This document shows, piece after piece, positions 7,917 to 15,562 of a DNA stretch of 22,963 nucleotides. Within the stretch, counting starts at the first letter, position 1. Each line of letters begins with the position of its first letter. Origin of the DNA: an uncultured Methanobrevibacter sp. (GTDB lineage: Archaea > Methanobacteriota > Methanobacteria > Methanobacteriales > Methanobacteriaceae); assembly GCA_902795935.1 (NCBI GenBank), contig CADBMS010000062.1, positions 1 through 22,963 on the forward strand, read 5' to 3'. Made by a program: the position numbers and the translations under genes. The notes under the pieces are model-generated. The model was not told where the DNA came from and ran no database searches. It was given only the letters and a program-made list of their open reading frames with translations.

Positions 7917-8765
7917 TTAAATAAAAATCAAAATAATTGAAACTAATAATGAAATAAAGAATACTGTGGTTCCTTTAATTAGTACATCTGCATTACGTTC
8001 TTCAAATATGTAAACTAATCCATAAGATAATGTTGCAGATAAAATAAATTTCAATAAACCTAACATACCTGTAGTTAATTGACTGTAATAATTAATTAAA
8101 ATTGTAATAAGATATGAGATTAAAACAACAATTGCAATTAAAATAAATGTATTATTCATTAATTCTCTGAGTGCAGGATATAAATTAATTGAAATTGTGG
8201 GATTAATATTATGGGCTAATTGATTATTTTTACGCTGAGTAAGAATGCTAGTACGGTCTATACTGCCTAAAGGACCTTTAGCTCTTCTAGATGATATTGT
8301 TGATGGTGAAACATAACCCATTATGTAATCTCTTCGAGCTTCCTCATCACCAGCATCATATTCTTCTTCTTTTTCTTTTTTTAATTTAATTTTCTTCTCT
8401 TCTTCTTGTTCTTCAGAGAATCTTTGGGCTATATTAAATAGCATTTCCCTATCAATAAGTTTAATATTACGTCTAGCGGCATAATTAATAGCTTGAGGTG
8501 TATATCCTGATGTTGTAACAATAACTGCTTTAGAAGCTTTCATACTTTTAGAAATCATTTCTATTTCTTTTAAAACATCTAAACCCACATTCCATCTTTC
8601 ATCATAATTTTTACATGTAACAATAACGCCTATATCGCCTAATACTGTAGGCAAAACACCATAAATATCAATAATATGTTTTGAGGTTTTAAAGTTTTTA
8701 TAAACTTTGTAACCTGATTTTTCCATAACTTTGCCCATAAATTCAACTAGTTTCTTTTTCTCCAA
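7917..8765 (-). CDS. Membrane protein with N-terminal Mrr-type restriction-endonuclease-like domain
   Basis: Counting from the longest frame (285 residues), residues 10-112 resemble the Mrr_cat nuclease fold: GYKVYKNF, HIIDIYGV with Asp36, VIVTCKNYDERW with Lys55, then KASKAVIVTTSGYTPQAINYAARRNIKLIDRE. The usual Q/E-x-K is Thr53-Cys54-Lys55, so catalysis is uncertain. A charged linker (about 121-150, rich in Glu and Lys) leads to three hydrophobic segments near 209-230, 236-257 and 265-285, so the nuclease-like domain should face one side of the membrane. The frame can open at a GTG (8774), but that GTG lies within AAGGTGG, a ribosome site five bases from the TTG at 8765, which I chose. No methylase is adjacent. 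Function unknown; DNA or RNA binding or quality control are guesses. Confidence 0.75.
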   Translation of the reverse strand: MEKKKLVEFMGKVMEKSGYKVYKNFKTSKHIIDIYGVLPTVLGDIGVIVTCKNYDERWNVGLDVLKEIEMISKSMKASKAVIVTTSGYTPQAINYAARRNIKLIDREMLFNIAQRFSEEQEEEKKIKLKKEKEEEYDAGDEEARRDYIMGYVSPSTISSRRAKGPLGSIDRTSILTQRKNNQLAHNINPTISINLYPALRELMNNTFILIAIVVLISYLITILINYYSQLTTGMLGLLKFILSATLSYGLVYIFEERNADVLIKGTTVFFISLLVSIILIFI

Positions 8766-8920
8766 TATTCCCACCTTCGGAGCGACAATTATTGTAAATT
8801 AAATTGTATAATTATATCTATTAAAGTTATTTTTGTAATGATTAATTATTTAAACTTATACTATAAGTTTACTATTAAACTCATTTATATATTTTAAAAA
8901 AATTAAAACTTTTAATTTAC

Positions 8921-8929
8921 TTATATATA
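8921..8929 (+). promoter_or_regulatory. TATA box upstream of surE
   Basis: TTATATATA is centred near 8925, about 29 bases before the ATG at 8955. With an archaeal start site about 27 bases downstream, the mRNA would be nearly leaderless, in keeping with the lack of any ribosome site before surE. A second TATA-like element lies near 8885. Confidence 0.45.
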
Positions 8930-8954
8930 TAACAAAAATTAAAAAATGGATACT

Positions 8955-9731
8955 ATGAAAACAATTTTATTAACTAATGATGATGGAGTTAACTCATCAG
9001 GACTTCTTGAATTAAAACAATCTCTATTAAATTTAGCAAATATAGAAATATGTGCTCCATTAGTACAACAAAGTGGTATTGGACATGCAATATCATTATT
9101 TGAACCTATAAGGCTAATTAAAACAACTTTAAATGATGGAACGAAGGCTCATGCAGTTATTGGAACTCCAACAGATGCAGTATTAATGGGTATATATGAA
9201 GTATGTGAACAAAAACCAGATCTTGTAATTTCTGGAATAAATTTAGGGGAAAATTTAGGAAAATCTGAATTAACATCATCTGGAACATTAGGTGCAGCAA
9301 TGGAAGCTGCAGCACAAAATATACCTGCATTAGCTGTATCAATACAGGTGGATTGTTCTATAAAATTTCAAAATGGTTTTTTTGAAATGAACTACGGCCA
9401 TATAACAGAATTAATTCATGAAATTGTAGAAAGAATACTTAAATATGGTTTACCTAAAGGATCAGATTTATTAAATTTAAATATACCTGCTAATATCAAT
9501 AAAAAAGAATTAGAAATAGCTAGATTAGGGGAAAGGATGTATTCAATGAGTGTAGAAAAAAGAATGGATCCAAGAGGGAGTTCTTATTACTGGTTTGGTG
9601 GTGAAGAAGTATTAAAAGATGAGTCTGGAACTGATGTTGATGCAATTAGGAATAAAAAAGTACCCACATTAACGCCTATAAAATTAGATTGTACTGGAGA
9701 TATGGAATCATTAAAAAATTGGTTAAAGTAA
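8955..9731 (+). CDS. surE: 5'/3'-nucleotidase SurE
   Basis: A 258-residue SurE-family metal-dependent phosphatase acting on nucleoside monophosphates. The N-terminal MKTILLTNDDG carries the metal-binding Asp pair, and GTPTDAV plus VISGINLGENLG with ELTSSGTLGAAMEAA form the rest of the active-site region. Length is typical. The frame also has an ATG three codons upstream (8946), but family members usually begin right before ILLTNDDG, and the TATA box spacing would place transcription start at or past 8946, so I chose 8955. No Shine-Dalgarno site is visible. The gene stands alone, divergent from the Mrr-like gene. Confidence 0.93.
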   Translation: MKTILLTNDDGVNSSGLLELKQSLLNLANIEICAPLVQQSGIGHAISLFEPIRLIKTTLNDGTKAHAVIGTPTDAVLMGIYEVCEQKPDLVISGINLGENLGKSELTSSGTLGAAMEAAAQNIPALAVSIQVDCSIKFQNGFFEMNYGHITELIHEIVERILKYGLPKGSDLLNLNIPANINKKELEIARLGERMYSMSVEKRMDPRGSSYYWFGGEEVLKDESGTDVDAIRNKKVPTLTPIKLDCTGDMESLKNWLK

Positions 9732-9807
9732 TTGATTATATGTAATTTATAAAGTATATTATCTATAAATTCAAAATGCAATATAAATTAATAATTTTTA
9801 ATAAAAA

Positions 9808-9954
9808 TTATTTGATATGTAAATCTTTTAATAATTTGTCCCTTTCTTTTCTGAGAGCTTCCAAAACTTCTACATTACAGTCTTTTCTTTTTTCAAGACA
9901 AGCAAGTGTTGAAGTTACAGCTTGGAGATTACTTTCTAATTGATTAACAGATAT
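9808..9954 (-). CDS. Possible small charged helical protein, 48 residues, ATA start or remnant
   Basis: An open frame encodes ISVNQLESNLQAVTSTLACL followed by a Lys/Glu-rich helix ending DKLLKDLHIK. Its amino-acid make-up looks like a genuine amphipathic helical protein, unlike most noise in AT-rich DNA. A GGAGG ribosome site stands seven bases before an ATA codon, where a start would be expected; no ATG, GTG or TTG is suitably placed. Either ATA initiates, the start codon has mutated, or this is the tail of a decayed gene: the frame stays open upstream only to about 10000. No homology recognised. Confidence 0.35.
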   Translation of the reverse strand: MSVNQLESNLQAVTSTLACLEKRKDCNVEVLEALRKERDKLLKDLHIK

Positions 9955-9984
9955 GTTATAGCCTCCATTTGGAATAATAGTTAA

Positions 9985-10043
9985 TGAATTTAATTAAAAG
10001 AATTTTAGTTTATATTTCTAAAAATCTATTTTAATTAAATTCA
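9985..10043. repeat. Large perfect inverted repeat (15-bp arms)
   Basis: Arms at 9985-9999 and 10029-10043 are perfect complements (core GAATTTAATTAAAA), with an inner TTTTAG/CTAAAA pair at 10003-10008 and 10018-10023. The arms are all but G+C-free, so the hairpin would be weak. It lies upstream of the possible small ORF on the minus strand. Confidence 0.45.
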
Positions 10044-10265
10044 ATAATTAATTGTAGATTTGTGTTTAATAGATAACAAATTATGAGATTTTTATGAAAT
10101 ATCTCAAAATAAATTATACTATTATAATTAATTATATTGTGATGATAACATATAATTTTTTATCTTATTATTAATACATTATTTTTATATAATAGTTCAA
10201 TCAATATTTAGATATTAATATTTATAATATATTATTTTTTCATGATTTATGAGGCAGGTAGTTAA

Positions 10266-10472
10266 ATGCCAGAAAATAATGACAATAATCAACTAAAAAA
10301 GCAATTTAAACAATTCAAAGATAAACAAATAATTGTTAGAATGAAAAATCAAGATGAAATTGAAGGAAAATTAATAAGTATAGATAACTATTTCAATGTG
10401 GTTCTAGAATTAGATGATGGAATTCAATTCATAAAAGGAAGATTAATTTCTTTTTTATCATTAAATGAATAA
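10266..10472 (+). CDS. Sm-like (LSm) archaeal RNA-binding protein
   Basis: A 68-residue Sm-fold protein, expected to assemble into a ring that binds U-rich RNA and to act in RNA processing or stability. The Sm1 motif runs from about residue 20 to 51 with Gly34 and the RNA-contact pattern Asp40-x-x-x-Asn44 (DNYFN); the Sm2 motif is FIKGRLISFLSL at 55-66, with KG replacing the common RG. An N-terminal polar stretch rich in Asn precedes the fold. The ATG has an AGGTAG-type ribosome site. It is convergent with the marker 12 gene with only six bases between stop codons. Confidence 0.88.
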   Translation: MPENNDNNQLKKQFKQFKDKQIIVRMKNQDEIEGKLISIDNYFNVVLELDDGIQFIKGRLISFLSLNE

Positions 10473-10478
10473 AGTAAA

Positions 10479-11498
10479 TTAAATTTTATATTCTACATCA
10501 ATACCTAAAATACTTTTTTTACCATTAAAAATATCTCTAGCAATTTGAGCGCTACCCATAGATCCGGAAGTTGAGGGTATATTTATAACTGGCATATCAT
10601 CAGTAAAATATTTTTTTATACGATTAAAACAGTCAATAGGTTCAATCATACTTCCCATGGAACCAGTTAAAACAATTCCATTAATTTTATTAGAAATTCC
10701 AATAAGGCCCCAAATTTCCATAGCAATAGTCATAACCATTGTGTCTAATGCTAAAATAGCATTTTCATCACCATCAAGGATTTGTTTTAAAAAGTTGTCT
10801 TTAACTTTAGATACGTTATCCCAATTATCACATATTTTAACAGCACCTGCATGAGAAAAACACTCATTAGCAGTTTTATTGCCATCATCAATATCGCGCA
10901 ACATTTTTAAATCTAGGGGTCCATGAATAAGTCCCATAGCGCCTAAACAAGCATCAATAGCTCCAATAATGATGCCGTCTTGAACAAGCATTGTGACACT
11001 ATTGGAACTAATATCTGCAACAATCATATTTTCCCAGCCAGTTTCAAGATATGCATTGTATGTAATACTAATTTTTTCAGCACTAGCATGATGGGAATAA
11101 GCACTTCTAAAACGTGGGTCCAAAAAGTCACAACCATCATGAAGACCGGGTAATAATAAAGTAGGTATGTTAGATTTTTCTATTTCACTATAAACCGATG
11201 TTCCTCCTCCAGTAACCTTGCCTGCGCCACTAATAGAACGTATTCCTCGTGATTTAACGTCATTTAATGGTTTGATTGTGTTTATACCATCTCCCATAGC
11301 GTATGTTATAACCATAAGTTCTATAGAATCTAAATTAACATTTTTAGAAAGTTCTTTAATAGCAGAAACCTTGCTTTCAGCTAAATCTTCTCTATTAATC
11401 TTTAAATGTTTAGCTAATTTTTCATCTTCTTTTTTCGATGAAGGCAGTATAGTGAATGAAACTCCAGTAGTTCCATGATCCATACCTACAAAGACCAA
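10479..11498 (-). CDS. Methanogenesis marker protein 12 (ASKHA-fold, function unknown)
   Basis: A 339-residue protein of the family known only from methanogenic archaea. It has the ASKHA nucleotide-binding layout: phosphate-1 loop VGMDHGTTGVSF at residues 4-15, a phosphate-2-like VADISSNSVTMLV in mid-protein, and an adenosine-type motif GIVLTGSMGSM near the C-terminus, so ATP binding is likely but its substrate is unknown. The longest frame opens at a GTG (11507) that is part of AAGGTGA; this site stands five bases before the TTG at 11498, which gives the expected MVFVGMDHG start. The gene begins 21 bases after ilvC and is likely co-transcribed with it. Confidence 0.88.
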   Translation of the reverse strand: MVFVGMDHGTTGVSFTILPSSKKEDEKLAKHLKINREDLAESKVSAIKELSKNVNLDSIELMVITYAMGDGINTIKPLNDVKSRGIRSISGAGKVTGGGTSVYSEIEKSNIPTLLLPGLHDGCDFLDPRFRSAYSHHASAEKISITYNAYLETGWENMIVADISSNSVTMLVQDGIIIGAIDACLGAMGLIHGPLDLKMLRDIDDGNKTANECFSHAGAVKICDNWDNVSKVKDNFLKQILDGDENAILALDTMVMTIAMEIWGLIGISNKINGIVLTGSMGSMIEPIDCFNRIKKYFTDDMPVINIPSTSGSMGSAQIARDIFNGKKSILGIDVEYKI

Positions 11499-11519
11499 TA
11501 AAATCACCTTTATAATTTA

Positions 11520-12512
11520 TTAGTCGTCTTTTTGTAATCCACAAAGTTTACGTAAGTTGGTTCCAACAATTTCTATTTGTTCTTCGTTTTCAAGTTTTCT
11601 CATTCTGTTGAGCATTGGAACTCCAGCTTTATTTTCTAAAGAGAATTCTTTAGTGAATTTACCTTTTTGAATTTCTTTTAATATTTTTTCCATTTCTGTA
11701 CGGCTTTCATCATTAATAATTCTATTTCTTCTTGTTAATCCACCAAATTCTGCAGTGTTACTTACGTTATCCCACATTCCAGCTAATCCTTTTTCATATA
11801 TAAGGTCTACAATCAATTTTACTTCATGGCAAGTTTCGAAGTATGCAATTTCTGGTTGATATCCTGCATTAACTAATGTTTTGAAACCAGATTTAATTAA
11901 TTCAGTTATTCCTCCACATAAAACTACTTGTTCACCAAATAAATCTGTTTCAGTTTCTTCTTGGAATGTAGTTTCAAGAATTCCTGCTCTAGCTAATCCA
12001 ACACCTTTGCCCATGGCTAATGCAATGTCTTTAGCATTTCCTGTTGCATCGATTTCAATAGCTATGAGTCCTGGTGTACCAAATCCTTCAGTATAAGTTC
12101 TTCTAACCATTGCGCCAGGTGCTTTAGGAGCAATCATTGTAACATTGACTCCTTCAGGAGCTTTAATATATTCAAAATGGATATTATATCCGTGTGAAAA
12201 TGAAATAGTGTTTCCTTCTTCTACATAAGGGGCTATTTGTTTATTATAAACATCTTGTTGTAATTCATCAGGAATAAGTATGTGGATAATGTCTGCTTCT
12301 TTAGCTGCATCTTCAATGCTTTTAACATTCATGCCATCATCTTTAGCTATTTGCCATGATTTTCCCCCTTCTCTTAAACCAACAACTACATCATATCCGC
12401 TGTCGGCCATATTTCTAGATTGGGCCATCCCTTGGCTTCCGTATCCTATAACTGCGATGGTTTTATCAGCTAAAATAGATCCGTCTATATCTTTTTCATA
12501 GTAAATATTCAT
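11520..12512 (-). CDS. ilvC: Ketol-acid reductoisomerase
   Basis: A 330-residue class I enzyme that converts acetolactate or acetohydroxybutyrate to dihydroxy acids with NADPH and magnesium. The Rossmann motif IGYGSQGMAQ starts at residue 22, followed by VVVGLREGG, SHGYNIHF, PKAPGAMVRR and GFGTPGLIA; the C-terminal knotted domain shows ETDLFGEQVVLCGG and ETCHEVKLIVDLIYEKG with the metal-binding acids. Length fits class I. The frame opens eight codons earlier (12536), but GGAGG stands eight bases before the ATG at 12512, so that start is chosen. It has its own promoter and is followed by the marker 12 gene. Confidence 0.97.
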   Translation of the reverse strand: MNIYYEKDIDGSILADKTIAVIGYGSQGMAQSRNMADSGYDVVVGLREGGKSWQIAKDDGMNVKSIEDAAKEADIIHILIPDELQQDVYNKQIAPYVEEGNTISFSHGYNIHFEYIKAPEGVNVTMIAPKAPGAMVRRTYTEGFGTPGLIAIEIDATGNAKDIALAMGKGVGLARAGILETTFQEETETDLFGEQVVLCGGITELIKSGFKTLVNAGYQPEIAYFETCHEVKLIVDLIYEKGLAGMWDNVSNTAEFGGLTRRNRIINDESRTEMEKILKEIQKGKFTKEFSLENKAGVPMLNRMRKLENEEQIEIVGTNLRKLCGLQKDD

Positions 12513-12562
12513 TATATGTTCCTCCAAAGTATTCATGAATTTTAATAAACATTTCCTAGCTA

Positions 12563-12575
12563 TTTTTTATAAAAA
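12563..12575 (-). promoter_or_regulatory. TATA box of ilvC
   Basis: On the minus strand TTTTTATAAAAAA lies about 55 bases upstream of the ilvC ATG. A start site about 27 bases downstream would give a leader of roughly 30 bases holding the GGAGG site. This suggests ilvC is transcribed separately from the permease gene upstream. Confidence 0.5.
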
Positions 12576-12703
12576 AACTAATCATTGATGTATGTACTAT
12601 ATTATTATTTAAAGTAATTAATAAAGCTAATTATGATGCTATTTTTAAAAAATACTTTTAATTTACACGTTATAGAATAAAGATTTCCTATTGATTCTTT
12701 AAA

Positions 12704-14968
12704 TTATTCAACATCTTTTAAAGCTTCAACCATATCTAAGTTTTTAATTTTACTTGAAAACATTAAGTTAACAACGATAGAAATTGTGAATGTTATGATT
12801 CCAGATAAAAGAATATTTCTCCATGTTAAAGAAGGAACATAATAGAAAGAATCTCCAGCAGCATCCATCATTAAAATCATAAAATATAATCCTAAAGGAA
12901 TTCCCAAAATAAAACCAATTGATGTGAAAAATAAGTTTTGAGTTAATAATAACTTTCTTAAATCTCTAGTTTTAAAACCTAACACTTTTAAAGTAGCTAT
13001 TTCGCGTTCAATTTCTGTAAATGATAATATTCCTAAATTATAAAGGACTACAACAGCAAGTAATATTGCAAAGAAGATTATAACTGAAACCATCATCATA
13101 ACAGATTCTGTCATTTTATCCCAACTTTCTTTCATCTCAGATAAAGTTGTAACATATTTTATCGAATCATAATCTTCATCAATTTTTTCAGATGTCACAA
13201 TACTAGTTGGAGTGAAATTTAAATTTAAATCTTTTAAAGTATTTGGGGACATAATTAATCCTTGTGAAACAGGTTCTGCATGTATTTGCCCAATTTCGGA
13301 TGATACCCAATTATCACTGCCAATAATATGCCATTTAATTTTGTCTCCAATTTTTAAATTAAATTTCTCAGCTAATTTAATTGAAATTGAAACATCACCC
13401 TCTTCAATATTAATAGGATTTTTTTCACGATTAGTATAAGATATTAAATCAGTATTATTTGAAACTAAAACTGAAGCAGTATCCTCTAGATTATTAGCTT
13501 TAATTTCAATACCACTTTGCATGATTTTAGCACCATTAACTTTGTCATTAATTGAATCAACATCTTCAGATGAAGCATTATTAGATATTATTAATTTAGA
13601 TTCAAAATGATTTATATCATCATATTCCCAATTTTTTAGTTCATTCATACTGTCATTCATACCAAATGCAGATATTATTAATGCAGCACATCCCATAACT
13701 CCAATAATTGCCATTAATGCTCTGAATTTATTTGTTCTAGTATCACGTAAATTCCAACGAAAATTAAAACTTAAATAAAACCAAATATTAAATTTTTCTA
13801 AAATTCCTGTTGGGGGAGTATTTGGTCCCTTTGGGTGCATAGCGCTTGCAGGAGTTTCTTTTGAAATATTTCTACAAGCAATATACGTAATTATTAATGA
13901 AGAAATAACCATTAAAACACTAACATAAACAAAACTAATATCAAATCCAGGATGCCAAACAGGTAAACTATAACGTGATGTCATTGAAGGATAAAACATC
14001 TCAGGAATTATTAATGGTCCAGCAATTAAACCCAAAATAGCTCCAGTAAAAATAGGCCAAAATCCATAAGATAAATAATGTAAAATAATTTTATAGTCTT
14101 TAAAACCAACTGCTTTTAAAATACCAATTTGTGTTCTTTGATTAGTAACTATACGAGTCATTGTAGTTAAAAGTGTTAAAAATGTAACTAAAATAAATAC
14201 TATAGGGAAAACATCACCCATCATTTTATGTTGACTCATTTCCTCTGAAAATTGAGCCACACTAACTTGATCTTCTTTTTTAGTAAATGATAAATAATTA
14301 ACAGATTTATCCAATTTTTCTTTAAAATCTTCACTTTGATTAAATTTGACAAGTAAAGTATTATATTGCACAGTTAACGGGAATGCTTTATAAGATAAAT
14401 ATGCAAAACCAATATCTTCAAAATTAGGTGTTATGGAATTAGGAGATGCTTTATAAACATATTCTGGTGAATAACCAATTCCTTTAATTTCTTTTTCAAT
14501 GGAAATTCCATTAATTTTAAAAGTAATGTTGTTTCCTATTTTTAAATTTTTAGCATCTGCAAATCTTTTATCAAGCCATACTCCAGAATCATCAGAAACA
14601 TTAAACTCTTCACCTTCTGAAACATAAAATTTAGAAATTTTATTATCTTCAACAAAATGAAGTGTAATGTCAGGTTCGTTTTTAAAATCTCCAACTGAAC
14701 TTATAATAAATTGTCTTTCAGATTCTTCAGTGAAATTATTTATTTTATCTAAATAATCATTATCAATATTAGTGTTATAAATCCAGCCATCAGCAAGATT
14801 TGTATCATTATAAAAATCAGAAATAGTTTGTTCTAATCCATAGTATTCTCCACAAACTCCACAAAAAGCAAAAATACCTAAAAATGCCATCAAAAATATT
14901 GAAATAAATTGTGTTTTATTAACTTTAATATCTCTTAGCATCTTTTTAGATAATCTCATAATATACAT
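12704..14968 (-). CDS. FtsX/MacB-type ABC transporter permease, two-module
   Basis: A 754-residue membrane protein with the duplicated layout of large FtsX-family permeases. A first membrane helix is at about 21-39, followed by a large extracytoplasmic domain to about 245. Three to four helices form an FtsX core (from VFPIVFILVTFLTLLTTMTR to about residue 370, with the coupling segment RTQIGILKAVGFKDY). A second anchor helix (MAIIGVMGCAALIISAFG) leads to a second extracytoplasmic domain and a second FtsX core with REIATLKVLGFKTRDLRKLLL. Such permeases work with a LolD/MacB-type ATPase, but none is adjacent. Substrate unknown; lipoprotein, lipid or peptide handling are family possibilities. 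An ATG three codons in (14959) is an alternative; neither start has a clear ribosome site. It interrupts the ilvN-ilvC order. Confidence 0.87.
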   Translation of the reverse strand: MYIMRLSKKMLRDIKVNKTQFISIFLMAFLGIFAFCGVCGEYYGLEQTISDFYNDTNLADGWIYNTNIDNDYLDKINNFTEESERQFIISSVGDFKNEPDITLHFVEDNKISKFYVSEGEEFNVSDDSGVWLDKRFADAKNLKIGNNITFKINGISIEKEIKGIGYSPEYVYKASPNSITPNFEDIGFAYLSYKAFPLTVQYNTLLVKFNQSEDFKEKLDKSVNYLSFTKKEDQVSVAQFSEEMSQHKMMGDVFPIVFILVTFLTLLTTMTRIVTNQRTQIGILKAVGFKDYKIILHYLSYGFWPIFTGAILGLIAGPLIIPEMFYPSMTSRYSLPVWHPGFDISFVYVSVLMVISSLIITYIACRNISKETPASAMHPKGPNTPPTGILEKFNIWFYLSFNFRWNLRDTRTNKFRALMAIIGVMGCAALIISAFGMNDSMNELKNWEYDDINHFESKLIISNNASSEDVDSINDKVNGAKIMQSGIEIKANNLEDTASVLVSNNTDLISYTNREKNPINIEEGDVSISIKLAEKFNLKIGDKIKWHIIGSDNWVSSEIGQIHAEPVSQGLIMSPNTLKDLNLNFTPTSIVTSEKIDEDYDSIKYVTTLSEMKESWDKMTESVMMMVSVIIFFAILLAVVVLYNLGILSFTEIEREIATLKVLGFKTRDLRKLLLTQNLFFTSIGFILGIPLGLYFMILMMDAAGDSFYYVPSLTWRNILLSGIITFTISIVVNLMFSSKIKNLDMVEALKDVE

Positions 14969-15069
14969 TATTATAAAAAATAAGATTTAAAGTTTAAGGC
15001 CTGATAAACACCATTCAAAAGATAATATTATGTAAAATAATTTTATAAAATTTTACAGACTCATTTTTT

Positions 15070-15561
15070 TTAACAACGGGTGCTTTTGCTCATGGCTGTA
15101 GGTCCAGTTCTAGATAGTTTTTTAATATTTAAAGGCCTCATTAAGTCTAAAAAGGAATTAATTTTATCGGAGTCACCAGTAATTTCAATAATAAAATCTT
15201 CAGAGGTTGCATCAAGAATTTTTCCACCAAAAATTTGGGTGTATTGTATAATTTCAGATCTAACCTTTTCTGTTGGTGTGCTCATTTTAATAAGGCATAA
15301 TTCTCTTTTAATAGTTGTTTCAACATTTAAATCTCTTACTTTAATAACATCAATTAATTTATTTAGTTGTTTAAGCATTTGTTCTAATGATTTTTCATCA
15401 CCATGAGATATAATTGTCATACGGGCTAAACCATCAATTTCAGATTCACCAACAGTTATTGATTCGATGTTAAAACCTCTACGAGTAAATAAACCAGAAA
15501 CTCGTTGTAATACTCCAGATTCATGTTTAACAAGTGTGCTGATAATATGATTTTTATTCAA
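15070..15561 (-). CDS. ilvN: Acetolactate synthase small (regulatory) subunit
   Basis: A 163-residue regulatory subunit of acetohydroxyacid synthase that raises activity of IlvB and usually confers valine feedback inhibition. The N-terminal ACT domain is clear (IISTLVKHESGVLQRVSGLF, then FTRRGFNIESITVGES at about 29-44), and the C-terminal ALS_ss_C domain follows (MSTPTEKVRSEI...GGKILDATSEDFIIEITGD). The open frame extends 31 codons upstream inside ilvB, but a GGTGA ribosome site covering the end of ilvB stands five bases before the TTG at 15561, one base past the ilvB stop, so I use that start. Translational coupling with ilvB is likely. The resulting length matches the family norm. Confidence 0.95.
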   Translation of the reverse strand: MNKNHIISTLVKHESGVLQRVSGLFTRRGFNIESITVGESEIDGLARMTIISHGDEKSLEQMLKQLNKLIDVIKVRDLNVETTIKRELCLIKMSTPTEKVRSEIIQYTQIFGGKILDATSEDFIIEITGDSDKINSFLDLMRPLNIKKLSRTGPTAMSKSTRC

Positions 15562-15562
15562 A

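Larger units (their letters stand above)
9732..10265. other. Gene-poor stretch between surE and the Sm-like gene
   Basis: This 534-base A+T-rich region contains a possible small minus-strand ORF (9808-9954), a large inverted repeat (9985-10043) and, at 10220-10229, a TATA-like TTTATAATA suited to driving the Sm-like gene. I see no RNA gene or other conserved element in the remainder. Confidence 0.6.

Noticed and set aside
7917..8774. A restriction-modification or other defence locus around the Mrr-like gene
   Set aside because: No methylase, specificity subunit, helicase or toxin lies nearby, and the neighbours are surE and a tRNA. Only the nuclease-fold domain itself is supported.
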